Assembly (NCBI GenBank): GCA_963855995.1 | Contig: OY979723.1 | Coordinates: 14,026,713-14,090,712 of the forward strand | Source: Muricea muricata | Lineage: Eukaryota > Cnidaria > Anthozoa > Malacalcyonacea > Plexauridae | Direction of reading: 5' to 3' | DNA length: 64,000 nucleotides | Notes under the pieces: model-generated | The model's input: the letters and a program-made list of their open reading frames with translations, nothing else | What the model was told of the DNA's origin: nothing | The model's database searches: none | Made by a program: the position numbers and the translations under genes | In this document: positions 28,801 to 41,000 of the stretch, piece by piece | How the letters are laid out: each line of letters begins with the position of its first letter | Position numbering within the stretch: the stretch's first letter is position 1

Positions 28801-31800
28801 GATGTCAGTGTTATTCCACTTTTCTCTACTTTGACCATGTTTACTTTGACCATGAGGTAAAACATTTAGCTGGTTGAGGTAAATGCAAATTAAACATGCA
28901 TTTGTTTTCACGCACTCTGAGTTGGAGGTTTTACAATGCTTAAATGCTTACAGTTCGAGCCTTGGCTTGGGAAGAACTTGGATTTTAATATTTTCATCAA
29001 TATTTTAGGTTGCGTGATTTTTCCGACTTCCGACGCCAAGTTCGACCAACTAACAGAAGAGCTGCGAAGTCGAATCCAGTGAGGAAACTTCAACAACGGG
29101 ATGACCTTAAAACTGGAACCGAGGTCAGTTCAATAACATTAGTTTTCTTCAAGTTCGAAAACTTTTATATCGTTCAATCTTCATTTATTTTCCTTGCAGA
29201 ATTTCAATGATGAGGACGAAGAAGATGAAGAAGACGCCCTGCCCAGACCGACTGCAATAGGAAGACTGGGTCGTGTTATAGAGCCAGGGGACAGGAGTAA
29301 GATATTCCTCCTATTGTTGTGTTGTTACTGCGTGGTGCTGCTAGTGTATGTTGCTTAAGTGTTGCCTTTGTTTTGTGTAAGAATCGAAAGACATCAATAA
29401 GTTTGCTGTCGACGCTCTGGCTGGTCTTGCGGCCAAAGAAGACGTGTCTAAAATCACTTTGAAAAAGACATCAAAATCAAGAACGGGAGTGAGTCAAGAG
29501 AAGAGTGAACATGATGGAACAGCGTCTGTTATGCTCCTGCAAATTAAAGGTAAATTTTAAATTTAAAGATATAGAAAGAGCTTTTCAGATGCAGGCATAA
29601 ATAGGCGTTATATACTTGTAACAGGAATTGTACCCAGTGCAGGACTATAGCTCCTTCTGTTACATACCTTATCAAGACCACGCGACCAAACCGAAAGTAT
29701 GCTATGAGCTCAAATTGTACAAAGTTTCGAATTTTGTTGTTCAATATCTATGAGTATGTCATGCCCACGTTATGAAGAAATGTTTTGAATGGTTTTCAAG
29801 ACGTTTTAGCGGCATTTATTACAAAAGTACGATTTGATGTATATTTGTGTACGTTCGTCGTTGCCATTTATAGCAGTTCGCCTGACATAAAAGTGACATT
29901 TGCAACTAAAATTATGTCGTGGTCGCGTGATTTTGAAAGCGGGTGTAAGGCTTTCCATCGTAATTAAACTGAACTGCTGTATTGACAGGTCATCGTCACA
30001 TGCAAACAAGATTGGTTGAACCAAGTGTTGAGTCGTTAAACTCCGCTGATTCATTCATACTGGTCACGGAGAAATCTCTTCATGTCTGGAATGGCAAAGA
30101 TTCCAACGTGATGAAGAAATCCAAGGTAACGATCCATTTTGGTTAGCAAAATTCAGGAATGTATTCCAACGAATACATTACAACTGATCGTCATTTCGAA
30201 ATTTTCTCATTTCAAGGCGTCGGAGTTGTCGAACAAAATCCTCCAGTACAAGTTGTTGAACTGTAATGCTACTATTGTTACGATTATTAAAGATGGCGGA
30301 GTGAATGTGGGAACGGGACTCACAAGGACATTTTGGGATACTCTGGGTGGGAAAAAGATAGTGAAAGGTAAGCGAAACTGATGAAGGTTTGCAGAAATCA
30401 CCTCGTTGCTTTGAGCGGTTCCTGGCGTCATCGAAATTTGTATGGTCAGTTTTCCCTTCCGAAAGATATGGGTTTTTTCCGAATGCTTTGGTTCCTCTCG
30501 CACGAAGTGGTATTATCGTCAGTTATTCCCAAGCAATATATCTTATTTAGGCAGTAAAGAAATACCAAAAGACAGCGAATATGAGAAAGCAGTTGTCTCC
30601 GGCAATGTTGTTTACTCTATGGACACAAGCACTGAACCTACGACATTACACAAAATGACAGAACTGTGTGGAAAAATACCAAAAATAGACATGTTGGACT
30701 CTGATAAGGTAATCATATGATAATCTATAATGGATACTTCTGCCAATCCTTCCTTATTTTTACCCCTTTAGTACAGTATAAGCACTCCTCTCCTCAAAAG
30801 TGAAGTAAGTTCTTCTGGAGGAATTCATACATCAGTGGCGGATCCAGCGTAGGTCAAAATAAATTATAGCAGCCCAATTTTAAATTCAAAATAACTTTAT
30901 AACAATGTCATTGGTTATGAATTTCCAAAGAATAAAATCTTACCAATGAAATTGCTTTGAAGGTGTTTTAAAATGTAAATATATCCAAGAATGAGCTGTA
31001 GTAATTTATTTTGACCTACGCTAGATCCGCCACTGTCATACATCGTACATAAAATGGAAAATTCAGATTTTTTTGCGTCACTATTATATACTTAATCATT
31101 TTTAGGCATTCGTATTTGACTTTGGTACTGAGGTATATGCGTGGCTGGGTCGTACGTGTGACAAAGCCACGAGAAACAAGGCTGTCGACTTAGCACAAGA
31201 GATTTATAAATCTCCATTTGAAGTTCACAACTCGCTAAATCCTATCACTCCAAATATGCCGAAAGACGACGGGGAGCCCCGTCAACTTAAACGACCCTCC
31301 TGGGCCCTATTCGGGCGAATGACGGAGCGAGCCGAGACGATATTGTTTGAGCAAAAGTTCCTTGATTGGCCTGACGTCTCACAAAAGATTAAAATGGATA
31401 AAGAGAAAGACAAGCTTAATAAGAATTTAAGCAAAGGATATGCTAAACGAATGGCCAAGATAGAGGTAGAAACTTGGTGTAATTTTACTGTTGTTGCTCG
31501 CTGTTCCAATCCTTTACTAGCGTGATTACGTCGTTTTCAGAAATCAGAATACCAAGCTGTTGAACTGGTTCCATATGATGGTGCAAAGATGGCAGAGGAA
31601 CCACCACCGATCAAATTAATCCTGGAAGGTATGAGAGTCTAATATTCAGCATCCGAATATACATATACAATTGAACTAACATGAACGTGCTTGCGTAAGA
31701 ACATTAATATCCTCTTTCTTTTCTGTCAAGGCGTGAATGTTGGGCGTGGTCGGGGTAGCTATGACGAGATCGAAAGGCGAGGACTGAGCGTGATTACAAA

Positions 31801-34800
31801 TTCTGTGACAGTATATCACAGTTCTGAGAAAGAATCACGGCAGCTCGAGGAGAAAGAATGGGGACATTTTTATTCAGCAGAAAGTAAGATAACGTTGTTG
31901 ACTTCAATGATAATGCTTTGAAAGATCAGCTCGTGCGATTTAGTACATTCACTTGTTTAGGAATACTATATTCAGTAGCAATCAGGAACCCACTTTTGAA
32001 TGCTTAATATTTGCATTCTTATCTAACTTCTCCAGGTTATGTAATCCGGTGGAGCTATTCAGTAAAAGCTTCAGGTATTCGTTCTCTGAAGGGCGGAGAA
32101 TCGAAACGTGATACAACAGGCCGGGATCAGATTGCGTATTTCTTCTGGCATGGCAGAGATTGTTCGGCAAGTGGCAAAGGGACTTCAGCTTTGGCAACTA
32201 TCGAATTAGATTCTGATAAAAGTCCACAGGTAACTGGGAAGCCTTATCTGTCATAGATGTCATTGTTTAGTGACTGATGTTAGCCGTGCGTACACAGGCG
32301 GTAGTTAGTGAGATTGAAAAGATTTTAAAGCGCTATCATTTTCCATTTTAGATTATGGTGGACGAAGGACATGAGTCGGCGTGTTTCTTGAATATGTTTG
32401 ATGGACAAATGATTGTTCATCACGGCAAGTAAGTATGAATGCTAGTTGAGAGAGGAGCATCAATCATATTAAGCAGAATTCACGAACACGTTCTATTATT
32501 TTTGTTTTTAGGCCAGATGAGGCGAAGTCAATTGGTACGTAGAGGATGCACTTTTCTTCTTTCTTTTCCAGGTTGTTCAAAACTAATTTGAATCGTCCAA
32601 ATTCCATTACAGAGGAAGACAATGTTTTCATGTACTGTGTTCATAACGAAGACGAAAAAGAAATATGTTTGACTCAAGTGGAAGCCAGGTACATAAAAGT
32701 TTACTGCTAACTTTCGTACATTCAATCGTTAAAAGGAACGAGGGTTTAACTTGGATGATCTCAAATAGTCTCAAATATTTCTTTGTTTTACTGTGAAATC
32801 TATGTAGATCCAGCAATCTCAGGTCGCGTTCATCCTTCGTTGTAATTATCATTGATAAAACTATTGGTATATGTGTCTGGCATGGCGTTAAATCGACCAA
32901 AGAGAAAAGGGAAGGCGCGTTAAGAGGAGCTAAGAGATTGGTAGCTTGGTAAGATTCTTCTTATTGTCTTCTCCATGTAAATAATAAACTGAATGTAAAC
33001 TTGTTTATCCTGAGTTCGCTAACTATCCTGTTCCAAGGAGAATTTTCCTGGTTGGAAACATGCCTCGGTACAATTAAAGTCACGCGAGTATGAGGATATG
33101 TAATGCTGTTTTCAGGTTTCAAGATTTGTTTGACATCAGCAAAGTGGACACGGTTGAGTTGGAAGAAGGTCACGAAGGAGATCTTTTCTGGGAAGCATTG
33201 GATGGCAGGAATGATTATGGATCCTTGAAAAATGGTAAGTGATTTGGGGTGTGCATTGGGGGGAGGGGGGCAAGGCAACAGTGTAGAAGAGTGTTCTTAA
33301 GTGTGGTAATAAGGTAAGAAAAGGATTAAAAGCACTCACATGTTGGAAGGCTATGTTAAGCTGTCGCCATAAAAGGTGTAATGGATGTGGAAAGATCGTA
33401 TACTCCGTTATAATAGGCATCTAAGTTGAAATTTTGCTCCAGAGTCTCTCTGTAAATATTTCTGAACAATAATGGTCAAGTGTTTTGTTTTTACAGCAAG
33501 TGGAAAATGTGACAATCGTGTAAGGTTATTCACGTTCCTGAGTACTGAAGGACCATTTCTGGCAAACGAAATTCTCAATCAAACACGAAGTGATCACGTG
33601 TCACCGTACCCGTTCAGACAGGCTATCCTTTACGGTGCAACACAACCAGGTAATACAATGTTCTGTGGTGTAAACGTACGGCTGTTTGCATGTAATCGAG
33701 TAAGACCACGTACTGGTAGAAGGAGAACCCAAGTACTGTAATTGTTCCCCAGCCACTATTAGCTTGAACTTACAGAAGCTGATGTGCTGACCAATTTAGG
33801 TGCATATCTTTTTTTATTTTTAGCGTTGTTCCTTGTTGATCTCGTGCATGAAATGTATCTCTGGCAGGGGTGGTGGCCTGGCAATCCCGAGGAATCTGAG
33901 TCTGCAACCACTACTGGATCAGCGGAATTTCGCTGGCATAGAGATAGAAAACTCGCAATGCAAAGTGTTCAGTCTTATGCTGATTGTAAGTGAAAACAAA
34001 TCATTATGAGCCATATTACTTGCCGTGTTTTCATCACAAGGAAAATCGTCAAACACAAAGAAACTAGAAACTTTTTTTCCGTGTACCAACGTGTAAAAAA
34101 CGGCAACAGGAAAGGAGCCCAAAGTCATAACTCGTACGTAATCTTGATGTCACTTTCTTTTTAGCGGTTGGTCGTCAGATGTCCAAGGCTTATGTGGTTA
34201 ATGCTGGTTTAGAACCAGTCGAATTTCGCGCTCTCTTTCCTTTTTGGGAAGATCATCCTGACGTGACAAAACTTAATTTAGAGGTATTATGATATTTCCC
34301 TGTGGGGAAAGCTGAAATTAATTACATACCTGAGTTTTTCATTGTGATAACTATGTTTCAAACATGGTAAATCACATTAACTATCGAAATAGGACATGGC
34401 TATAAATATTAAATTAAAATGTTTCCTGTCATTTTATAGAGTGGAAAAATCGATGGCAAAAAGGAATCAATGACTGAACTTCTGGCAAGGTTATCTAGGT
34501 TTGTAGCGCCATTTCGAAAATATTCCAAGTGCAAGTTAACGTGTCGTCTTTCGTTTCGCCAAATATAACATCGTGATGTTGTTATTGCAGGGATCGCTAT
34601 ACATTGGCGGAACTATTAGTTCGACCTTTACCAGAGGGAGTAGATCCTTTGAAAATGGAAATGTACCTGTCTGATGAAGAATTCAAGGTTTGGAGAAAAA
34701 CATTAAAATAAAAATAATCACCCTTGCACATCACATCTTTCCAAATCACATGAGCTCACATCATATTTCATCATTTCATGATCACGTGGATTTCGCGTGA

Positions 34801-35020
34801 GATTACAATTGATTTTGAAACATCTTGTGTTATTCATATTTGAAAGGAGTTGTATTATGTTATGTAAAATTGCAATCCCAGACATGTATTTGAAATGCTG
34901 AGCGCTGTAACAAGCTATTGTATATATTTTTAGGAGGTATTTAAAATGACCAAGGATGAATTTAATAAATTACCAAAATGGAAGAAACTTGACAAGAGAA
35001 AGGATGCTGGATTATTTTAA
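22858..35020 (+). CDS. SVIL: Supervillin (gelsolin/villin superfamily) with villin headpiece, 28 exons
   Basis: Membrane-associated actin- and myosin II-binding scaffold. Exons are 22858-23070, 23160-25399, 25620-26000, 26285-26563, 26831-28031, 28285-28546, 28738-28791, 29009-29123, 29200-29296, 29382-29549, 29989-30125, 30217-30367, 30551-30708, 31106-31465, 31541-31628, 31731-31883, 32036-32229, 32352-32428, 32512-32534, 32613-32688, 32808-32948, 33116-33234, 33497-33649, 33824-33985, 34165-34283, 34440-34498, 34591-34687 and 34934-35020. Every junction keeps frame. An internal Met at 22869 ([20 protein letters not shown]) would give 2450 aa, near the 2214 aa of human archvillin. The N-terminal half is disordered and repeat-rich. 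The C-terminal half matches supervillin gelsolin repeats ([66 protein letters not shown]). It ends with a headpiece ([17 protein letters not shown]). Confidence 0.95.
25107..26500 (+). repeat. Degenerate ~45-50-aa tandem modules in supervillin
   Basis: At least five or six successive modules share the pattern (D/E)xEL..LS....(I/L)K..I..C(E)E.D.ESADAWK(R/K)EV. The clearest three end at about 25242 (CADHWKREV), 25399 ([10 protein letters not shown]) and 25770 ([10 protein letters not shown]). More divergent copies follow to about 26500, and further traces occur at about 27555-27640 ([13 protein letters not shown]) and 27820-27860 ([13 protein letters not shown]). The modules run across exon borders at 25399/25620 and 26000/26285. 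They look predominantly helical and charged. Confidence 0.7.
26925..27090 (+). repeat. 30-bp minisatellite encoding [10 protein letters not shown] repeats
   Basis: About five to six head-to-tail copies of a 30-bp unit (cttcgccgactaaaggggat plus agtggtagga) lie inside the supervillin exon at 26831-28031. Each encodes the 10-residue [10 protein letters not shown]. Degenerate SP(T/S)KD.(S)GR copies continue to about 27480. The unit is an exact multiple of three, so copy number can vary without breaking the frame. S/T-P-x-K is a proline-directed kinase type motif; actual phosphorylation is inference. Confidence 0.85.
30833..31035. mobile_element. Non-autonomous hAT element with 8-bp target duplication (supervillin intron)
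   Basis: The termini are CAGTGGCGGATCCAGCGTAG at the left and its near-perfect reverse complement ending CCGCCACTG at the right, with inverted repeats of about 34 bp. The flanks are a perfect 8-bp duplication, TCATACAT (30825-30832 and 31036-31043). CAGTGGCGGATC ends and 8-bp duplications are typical of hAT transposons. At 203 bp it is too short to encode a transposase. It lies in the intron 30709-31105. Confidence 0.92.
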
Positions 35021-35685
35021 ATTCAGATGAAGATTTTGGGCTCTGTCCATGCAGAAATATGGTCAAGTTTGATCAATCCATTTTTCAAGCAAAAATTTTG
35101 AGGTGATTGTTGGCAGGAGAAGAGTTTACAGAAATCCTCGATCGAAATGCAAGACTCTGGAAGGCTGCATTGTCGAGTGTGGCAATATTTCATCCACTAG
35201 TGAAACAATTTTAAAATGTGTCTCAACACCATGTCTTAATGCTGAATAGTGTTTGTAATTTTACAATGACTTCCTAAGCTAGTGTACATAACTATAAGTA
35301 AGCGAAATAAGTTTTATTTTTGAGCCGGGATTAAATTTGAAGATGTTTTATAAGAAAATTGAGGTGTAGTTAATTGTATATTTATATCCCAATGTAAATT
35401 TTAAATGTTTCATGTTAGAAATGGAGTTTTTTGTGTACTTAAAACTTTGATATTTTAGAGCCAGAACGATTCATTATTAATATATTGTTATCAATTTTAT
35501 TATCAACTTTTAGTAATATCTCATTTTAGTGTAGTCCTTGTGCAGTCCATGGTTCTAATTTTAGGACCTTTTACGTGACCCTAAAGCTGGCCGTTTCAGC
35601 TAAGTGAACTTTGAAATACAAAGTCTAACTGAGCTGCGAAAAGGCTTACTAGCAGTCCCTTATGATTCTAGTGTATTCGCCCGCC

Positions 35686-36070
35686 AATGGACCATTCCCC
35701 AATTAGACAAACTTTCAATTGGAAAACGATTTTAGCACAGTTGGAAAGAGCTTCCTAAATTTAGTGAAACTGTAAAGTTTGGTTGTAAAATATTGTAAAA
35801 TGTCGAAAATATAGTAATGTAAAGATTGCGAATTTTGTATACTTTTGTATTACGCGGGAAAAAGCGTCACCGCCTTTCCACATGCGGTAACGCTATTCCC
35901 GCGTAATACAAAAGTATGCAAAATTCGCAAACTTTACAGGACTATATTTTCCACATTTTACAATATTTTGCAACCAAACTTCACAATTTCACTAAATTTA
36001 GCAAGCTCTTTCCAACTGTGCTAAAATTGTTTCCCAATTTAAAACTTCGTCTTTTTGGGGATGGTCCATT
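35686..36070. mobile_element. 385-bp foldback element, nearly one continuous palindrome
   Basis: The arms (about 35686-35860 and 35890-36070) are reverse complements over about 170 bp with scattered mismatches. They start AATGGACCAT..CCCC and end GGGGATGGTCCATT. They meet at tacgcgggaa / ttcccgcgta around a roughly 35-bp loop that itself contains a short GCGGTAACGCT-type repeat. No coding capacity is present. Confidence 0.85.
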
Positions 36071-36543
36071 GATCCTGTTATTGTGGCGTCATATAGTCAT
36101 TGTCTTGTTTTGGTTTGATATTCACCTATAAACTCAGTCGGAATACATGGCTCAGAACCGCCGCTTTTTTATCCCCTTAACATGTGCGGTCTGCTGGCAC
36201 AATCAGACACCTTCATTTATACCACGTGATATGTCAATTCTCGAATTTGTGTACCCACGCGCGGATCTCTCGCGAATAACTAACTGCGAAAAATGGCGGG
36301 AAAATTTCATATTTAAAGTTCAAAATGGCGGAGGTCAAAATATTAATATTTTAGTAGTCAAAAGACGAAGAAAATGCACGTTTATTAGACGGGAGACACG
36401 CCAGAAAGGTATTTCGTGGCAGCTAGGAGTGTTGAAGGACTTACAGATGAAGAAAATCTGGCGAAGCTTTTAATTGTAAGTACTCCATGTAGTTCTGTTT
36501 TTCTATATATGGCCTATTTTTAGGTAAAATATATCATTTATAG

Positions 36544-36632
36544 ACTTAAAGCGAGGGGAATTCGATGAAATATCACACACCTATCATCCCTTTTGGTGAT
36601 ATTTCATTGAATTCTCCTTCCATGCCTTTAAA
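36544..36632. repeat. Small hairpin (about 30-bp arms)
   Basis: The left arm gggaattcgatgaaatatca is mirrored by tgatatttcattgaattctc at the right, and the outer ends are TTAAAG / CTTTAA. It is probably a very short inverted-repeat transposon remnant. Confidence 0.6.
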
Positions 36633-37074
36633 TGATAAGAATAAAGCCATGGTTACACTGTTTCCTAGTTTGCCCCATTGCCCACATTGATTTCATAATT
36701 ATTAAGCATCTGCAAAAATTCAAGTCTGCAACAAACAAAGCATGTGAGCCACAAAATTGTTTCCTGGTTCAAAATACCTCAAAGTTAGTTTTGTGTTTTG
36801 CCTCAAAACTCAGCTTTGTCTTTTGGTGTTTGGAAATCGAAGAAAGTATTTTGACCATTACATGTTTTTTGCAGTCCTCAAACAGGCTAAGCATTTGGAT
36901 AGGGGTGTTGACACCATAGATAACATTGCAAGGTTTATAACCATTTTAATATAATGGATACATAATTATGTAATACTACAACAATTAGACAACCATTAGG
37001 TGTACAATTATGCATAACATTACAGATTTGTTTTATACATAATTATAGTCAGTGTGGTAAAGTTAATGGTGAAT

Positions 37075-37764
37075 TCACCATTTATATTTAGATGGTAAAT
37101 TAGCCAAGAATTCCTCTTCTTCAGGGGTGTTTTCTCGGCCAAGCATGGCATTTCTTTGAGGATACCGACCAAACTTATCCACGACTTCTTTATGATTCTT
37201 TGCATACTGTAGACATGACTCGGCTGCTTTCTTCTCCTCTGGTGTTTTTGCATCATCCGCCAGCTGGGTGAATAGTTTCACCGAGAGTTCTTGGTTCGCT
37301 CGATTCTCGCTGTGCTCAAAAGGTAGGTAAATAAACACACGCTGATGGAACGAGAAATCCAAATGATTATGCGTCTTCTGCTCGATAAATTTGTGAGCCA
37401 GCTCTGCTCCAATCGGGTCAAGCTCGCTCATTCGCTTTGTGCCTTTGTTCACATTTCGACAGAATTGATCACAGATTAAAATCAGCGCCAAACTTGCTCG
37501 CGGTTCTTCTTTCCAAGAGTCCAGCTTGCCTTCGAAAGCCGCCTCGACTAAGTCACCGTATTTGTCTCGAATTTCATTATTCACCGCTTCTCCTCCACCA
37601 AACCAGGGCACATGGTCAGGTTTGAACCAAAAATCGATTATTTCTTCAACTTTTTCGGACATATCCGAAGCAAATGAACGGTAAAATGTCTTTGAGCTGC
37701 AGACAAGGGACGCTTTACAAAAGCGGCGGGTTATGACACCAAGCATAGCTGCAGCTTTGTACAT
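37075..37764 (-). CDS. DUF924 family protein, intronless
   Basis: A single 690-bp open frame encodes 229 aa. After an Arg/Ser-rich N-terminus that could be a mitochondrial targeting sequence (about residues 1-33), the whole protein follows the DUF924 pattern. This includes IDFWFKPDHVPWFGGGEAVN, the A-x-x-G-x-L-x-x-W segment, LALILICDQFCRNVNKGTKR, the YLPFEHSEN motif, and FGRYPQRNAMLGR followed by TPEEEEFL. No biochemical function is established for this family to my knowledge. It is common in bacteria and patchy in eukaryotes. In a window where every other complete gene is split by introns, its intronless state is notable. It is head to head with EXD2 across about 330 bp. Start choice: ATG 37764; an internal Met at SFASDMSEK would give a form without the leader. 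Confidence 0.88.
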   Translation of the reverse strand: MYKAAAMLGVITRRFCKASLVCSSKTFYRSFASDMSEKVEEIIDFWFKPDHVPWFGGGEAVNNEIRDKYGDLVEAAFEGKLDSWKEEPRASLALILICDQFCRNVNKGTKRMSELDPIGAELAHKFIEQKTHNHLDFSFHQRVFIYLPFEHSENRANQELSVKLFTQLADDAKTPEEKKAAESCLQYAKNHKEVVDKFGRYPQRNAMLGRENTPEEEEFLANLPSKYKW

Positions 37765-38093
37765 TGCCGCCTGCTGCTGACTTAATTAATTTGTTGTTTG
37801 GGCAACGATTACGGGGATTTCCTTTGCAACATTGCAAATATTCTTTTATTAATGTATTGTTTTATTCTCCTTTTTTTATTTACTAAAACAAAAGTATAAG
37901 CATAATTTCTCTGCAGATCTCAGTCTGCACATTTTTAGTTTTCAAGTTTCAACTTCCCCAGCATTTTTTTTCGCGACGAAAAGATCACCGACTTTTCATG
38001 TGTTTGCAAATTATCAGATGGCGGATGATTGATGAATTGAGTTTTAAAATTCTTTTTTGATGTAACAATTAGAAGAGGTTTTCATTCACCGAA
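37765..38093. promoter_or_regulatory. Shared bidirectional promoter region, DUF924 gene / EXD2
   Basis: 329 bp separate the two diverging start codons. It contains a cagATGGCGGATG motif near 38017, a YY1/TISU-like core. I see no TATA box. Confidence 0.45.
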
Positions 38094-41000
38094 ATGGAGC
38101 AAAAATTTAGTTCCAGCATCGTCGTTTTTGAAGATTTGGATGCTTGCAATGCGAAATTATGCGAAGAAATTGAAAATTATTGCCATGAAATAATTGTGTT
38201 GGGACTTGATTGTGAATGGGTGAGTCAGGAACGACAAGAAACTCCTGTTAGTCCCGTGGCGTTGCTCCAGTTGGCATTCCCAAAGGGAACTTGTTTTTTA
38301 ATACGATTGTGTAAAATGAAAGCAAGGCTCCCGGATAAACTGAGAGATATCTTAGAAGATAGAAATGTCCTGAAAACTGGAGTGGGGATTAGTGAAGATA
38401 CAAAGAAGTTGAATTCATGTTATGGATTGGTTATGCAAGGTTGCGTTGACTTGAGACATGTTGCTTTAAGATGTCAGGGATATGTTGAACATTGTATTTC
38501 CAAGAGTGGTACTAGGTAGGTTGCCTAATAGTTCGCCGTAGCAAAAAAGATGGCGGATGTCAATTTTACCAGAATGCATGGCAGTCTGAAATCATTTAAA
38601 AAGGCAAATAACGTCTTTTGAAGAACAGACAGAAGAAAATTGGTTATTCTCACACTTGTGTTAAAATTTCAATCCATTAGCTTTGCTTCTTGTCATCTTT
38701 TTCCAAGTATTCTTACTTGGTACCTGCAATGCATTCTGGTAAAATACAGGGTGTCCCAAAAAACCCCAAAAACTATTGAAAATGATCTATTGTAAGAATT
38801 TCAATGCCTAGCACTAAATTGAACCCACGAGTGGATGAACTATTGACATAACCATCATAATTAATAGTAATACTCAGTGTTAACCATTGTTATGCCAGAC
38901 AAAAAAAACTAAACCTACAAGTGCATATTAAAAATGCAATCAAATTTTATGCATGGGTTATCTTAGCCTATTCAATTTGGCTTTTATCAATATTCCCATG
39001 AGCAAAACAAGCATACTTTACAAAGATATTTTAGTTTTTTAACAAGTGCTAGGGCATTCAAATGTTAACAATAGGTGATTTCAATAGTTTTTGGGTTTTT
39101 TTGGGACATCCTGTAGACATGTCGCCATTTGAACTCAGAGGTAATTAAAATACACAACAACAGTAACTCTGAATAACAAAATAAAGTTGAAACATTGAAT
39201 CAAAATGTTGTCTTTATGTCGTTGTTGTGTATTTTATGAAAACACTCAGTGGTTCCTGCAATTATTACAATTATTAGAGGTAATTACTGCACTAGTAAAA
39301 TTTGTCTCAAGATGCAATCCATCTAGGGGCATTTTTAAGATATATTAATTTTCAAAATCTACATGTCAAGTTGCCATAACTCACGTCCCAGTTTCCATAG
39401 AGACCAGCATAGGTGAAATCTTAGAAACTTGAAAAATGTGTTTTGACTCATTCAAAATAATTTTTGATGAAAGAACACCCTACTTGGTCATTTTTGTGAA
39501 GCGTAGGGCAATGTCAAGATGAAATTGCTCTAAAATTTTCAAGATATTATGAATGTGAAGTTACCAAAATGACCAAAATACCATAGCTAGGCAATACTGT
39601 CGTAACCATTGGGGAAATTACTAGAAATTTCTTGAATTGTCAAAGAGATTTTTTCCATAAAAGGATGCCATTTAATGTGCTAAAAACATTTTTGTAGAGA
39701 AGGTATGAGCTTGTCAGCCTTGTCACAGCAGATAATTGGTGAAACAATGGACAAGGATTGGAAAATTAGATGCAGTAACTGGGAAGCTCCTCACCTCTCG
39801 GAACGGCAGATCCAATATGCTGCTAATGATGCAATTGTGGCTGCCCAAGTATTTTTTAAACTTGCTGCTTCAAAACTGAGAGAGAGGGAAAGTCGAGTTG
39901 AGGCAGGAAAAACAAGCCAAAATGAAGATATTGTGCAAGCTGTTGATGTTCATTTAAAAAGTAAAAGCTCTCAATCAAGTGGCAAACATTATGTTGATAA
40001 TGAATGCACACCTGCTAAGCACAGTGAAAATATTGTCCCCAGTCAAACTGATCCTGGGAAGACATTTGTTGCTTCTTTAAAGGACACCAGCAGTCAATGT
40101 AGTGTACAAAATGAAATCCCAACTATTGACAGTCATAGCAGATCAGAAAACATTGCTGACAAAAGTGAATCCAGTCACTTGACTGGAAACATTCCTGAAG
40201 AGGGGATACTTTCTAGTTTTGTAACCAAGGTTAAAAACTCATTTGGTTCTGTACTTGGATACCAAGAAACACCACAAGAACAGGATCCCAGAAAACACAA
40301 GACAAAAATCTACACTCAGTATCAAAGTTTTAAAGCATTAGAGTTGAATGAGAAGCTGTTTTCCTTGCCTGAGTTCTGGAGTTCTATCACTCCTCTATGT
40401 CATGGGATTGTGGATGTGCCTTATAAGATGAAGTCAAAACAGAAGGCGGGAGGAACAATTCAGGGTAATGAAAAAGGAAAACCAGGATTATCTTCACAAG
40501 CAGCCAATAAAGTGTCTGCATTGAAACCACGACGAGCACCATTGTATCAGAATTGTGTGCTTGAGGCACCTGACGGTGAAATGTTGAGTACATGTGACAA
40601 ACGAAAGGCTGAATGGTATCTCTCTCGAGATTTAGGTAAGTGGATATATTCTGCCAAAAAACACGTTGTGACAAACAATTGTCTGTGTATTTGACTAGAA
40701 ATAAAAATAAGTGAAGCAGGTAATAACCATATAGATTTACTGCAAGCGTGCATTCTCTTGACTATTTCTTGCATTCTCTTAACTATTTCTTGCATTCTAT
40801 TAACTATTTCTTGCATTCTCTTTTTCATTTTTAGCTAAAGTTGTGAAAGACGAACCCTACACGATACGTTTAAACTTCGAACCGTCAGGTCGACCGTTTG
40901 ACCCAGAAAACAACTACTACCTAACTTTCAAAGAAAACGTATGCGTTGTTTGTGGCAGGGACGACAGCTACATGAGGAAAAATGTGATTCCTCATGATTA

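Larger units (their letters stand above)
35021..37074. other. Intergenic region between supervillin and the DUF924 gene (3' ends face each other)
   Basis: The first few hundred bases are presumably supervillin 3' UTR, though I found no canonical AATAAA close by. The region contains a 385-bp foldback element (35686-36070) and a small hairpin (36544-36632). Around 36285-36335 two AAAATGGCGG motifs precede a good donor (att/gtaagt at about 36477). That could be a first exon of an unseen transcript, but no product is recognisable. The open frames at 35916-36131 and 36147-36473 lie in the foldback or have no resemblance to known proteins. Confidence 0.45.

Noticed and set aside
36147-36473. 108-aa open frame (+) with a donor-like end
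   Set aside because: No recognisable product and no partner exon; kept only as a possible untranslated first exon in the intergenic note.
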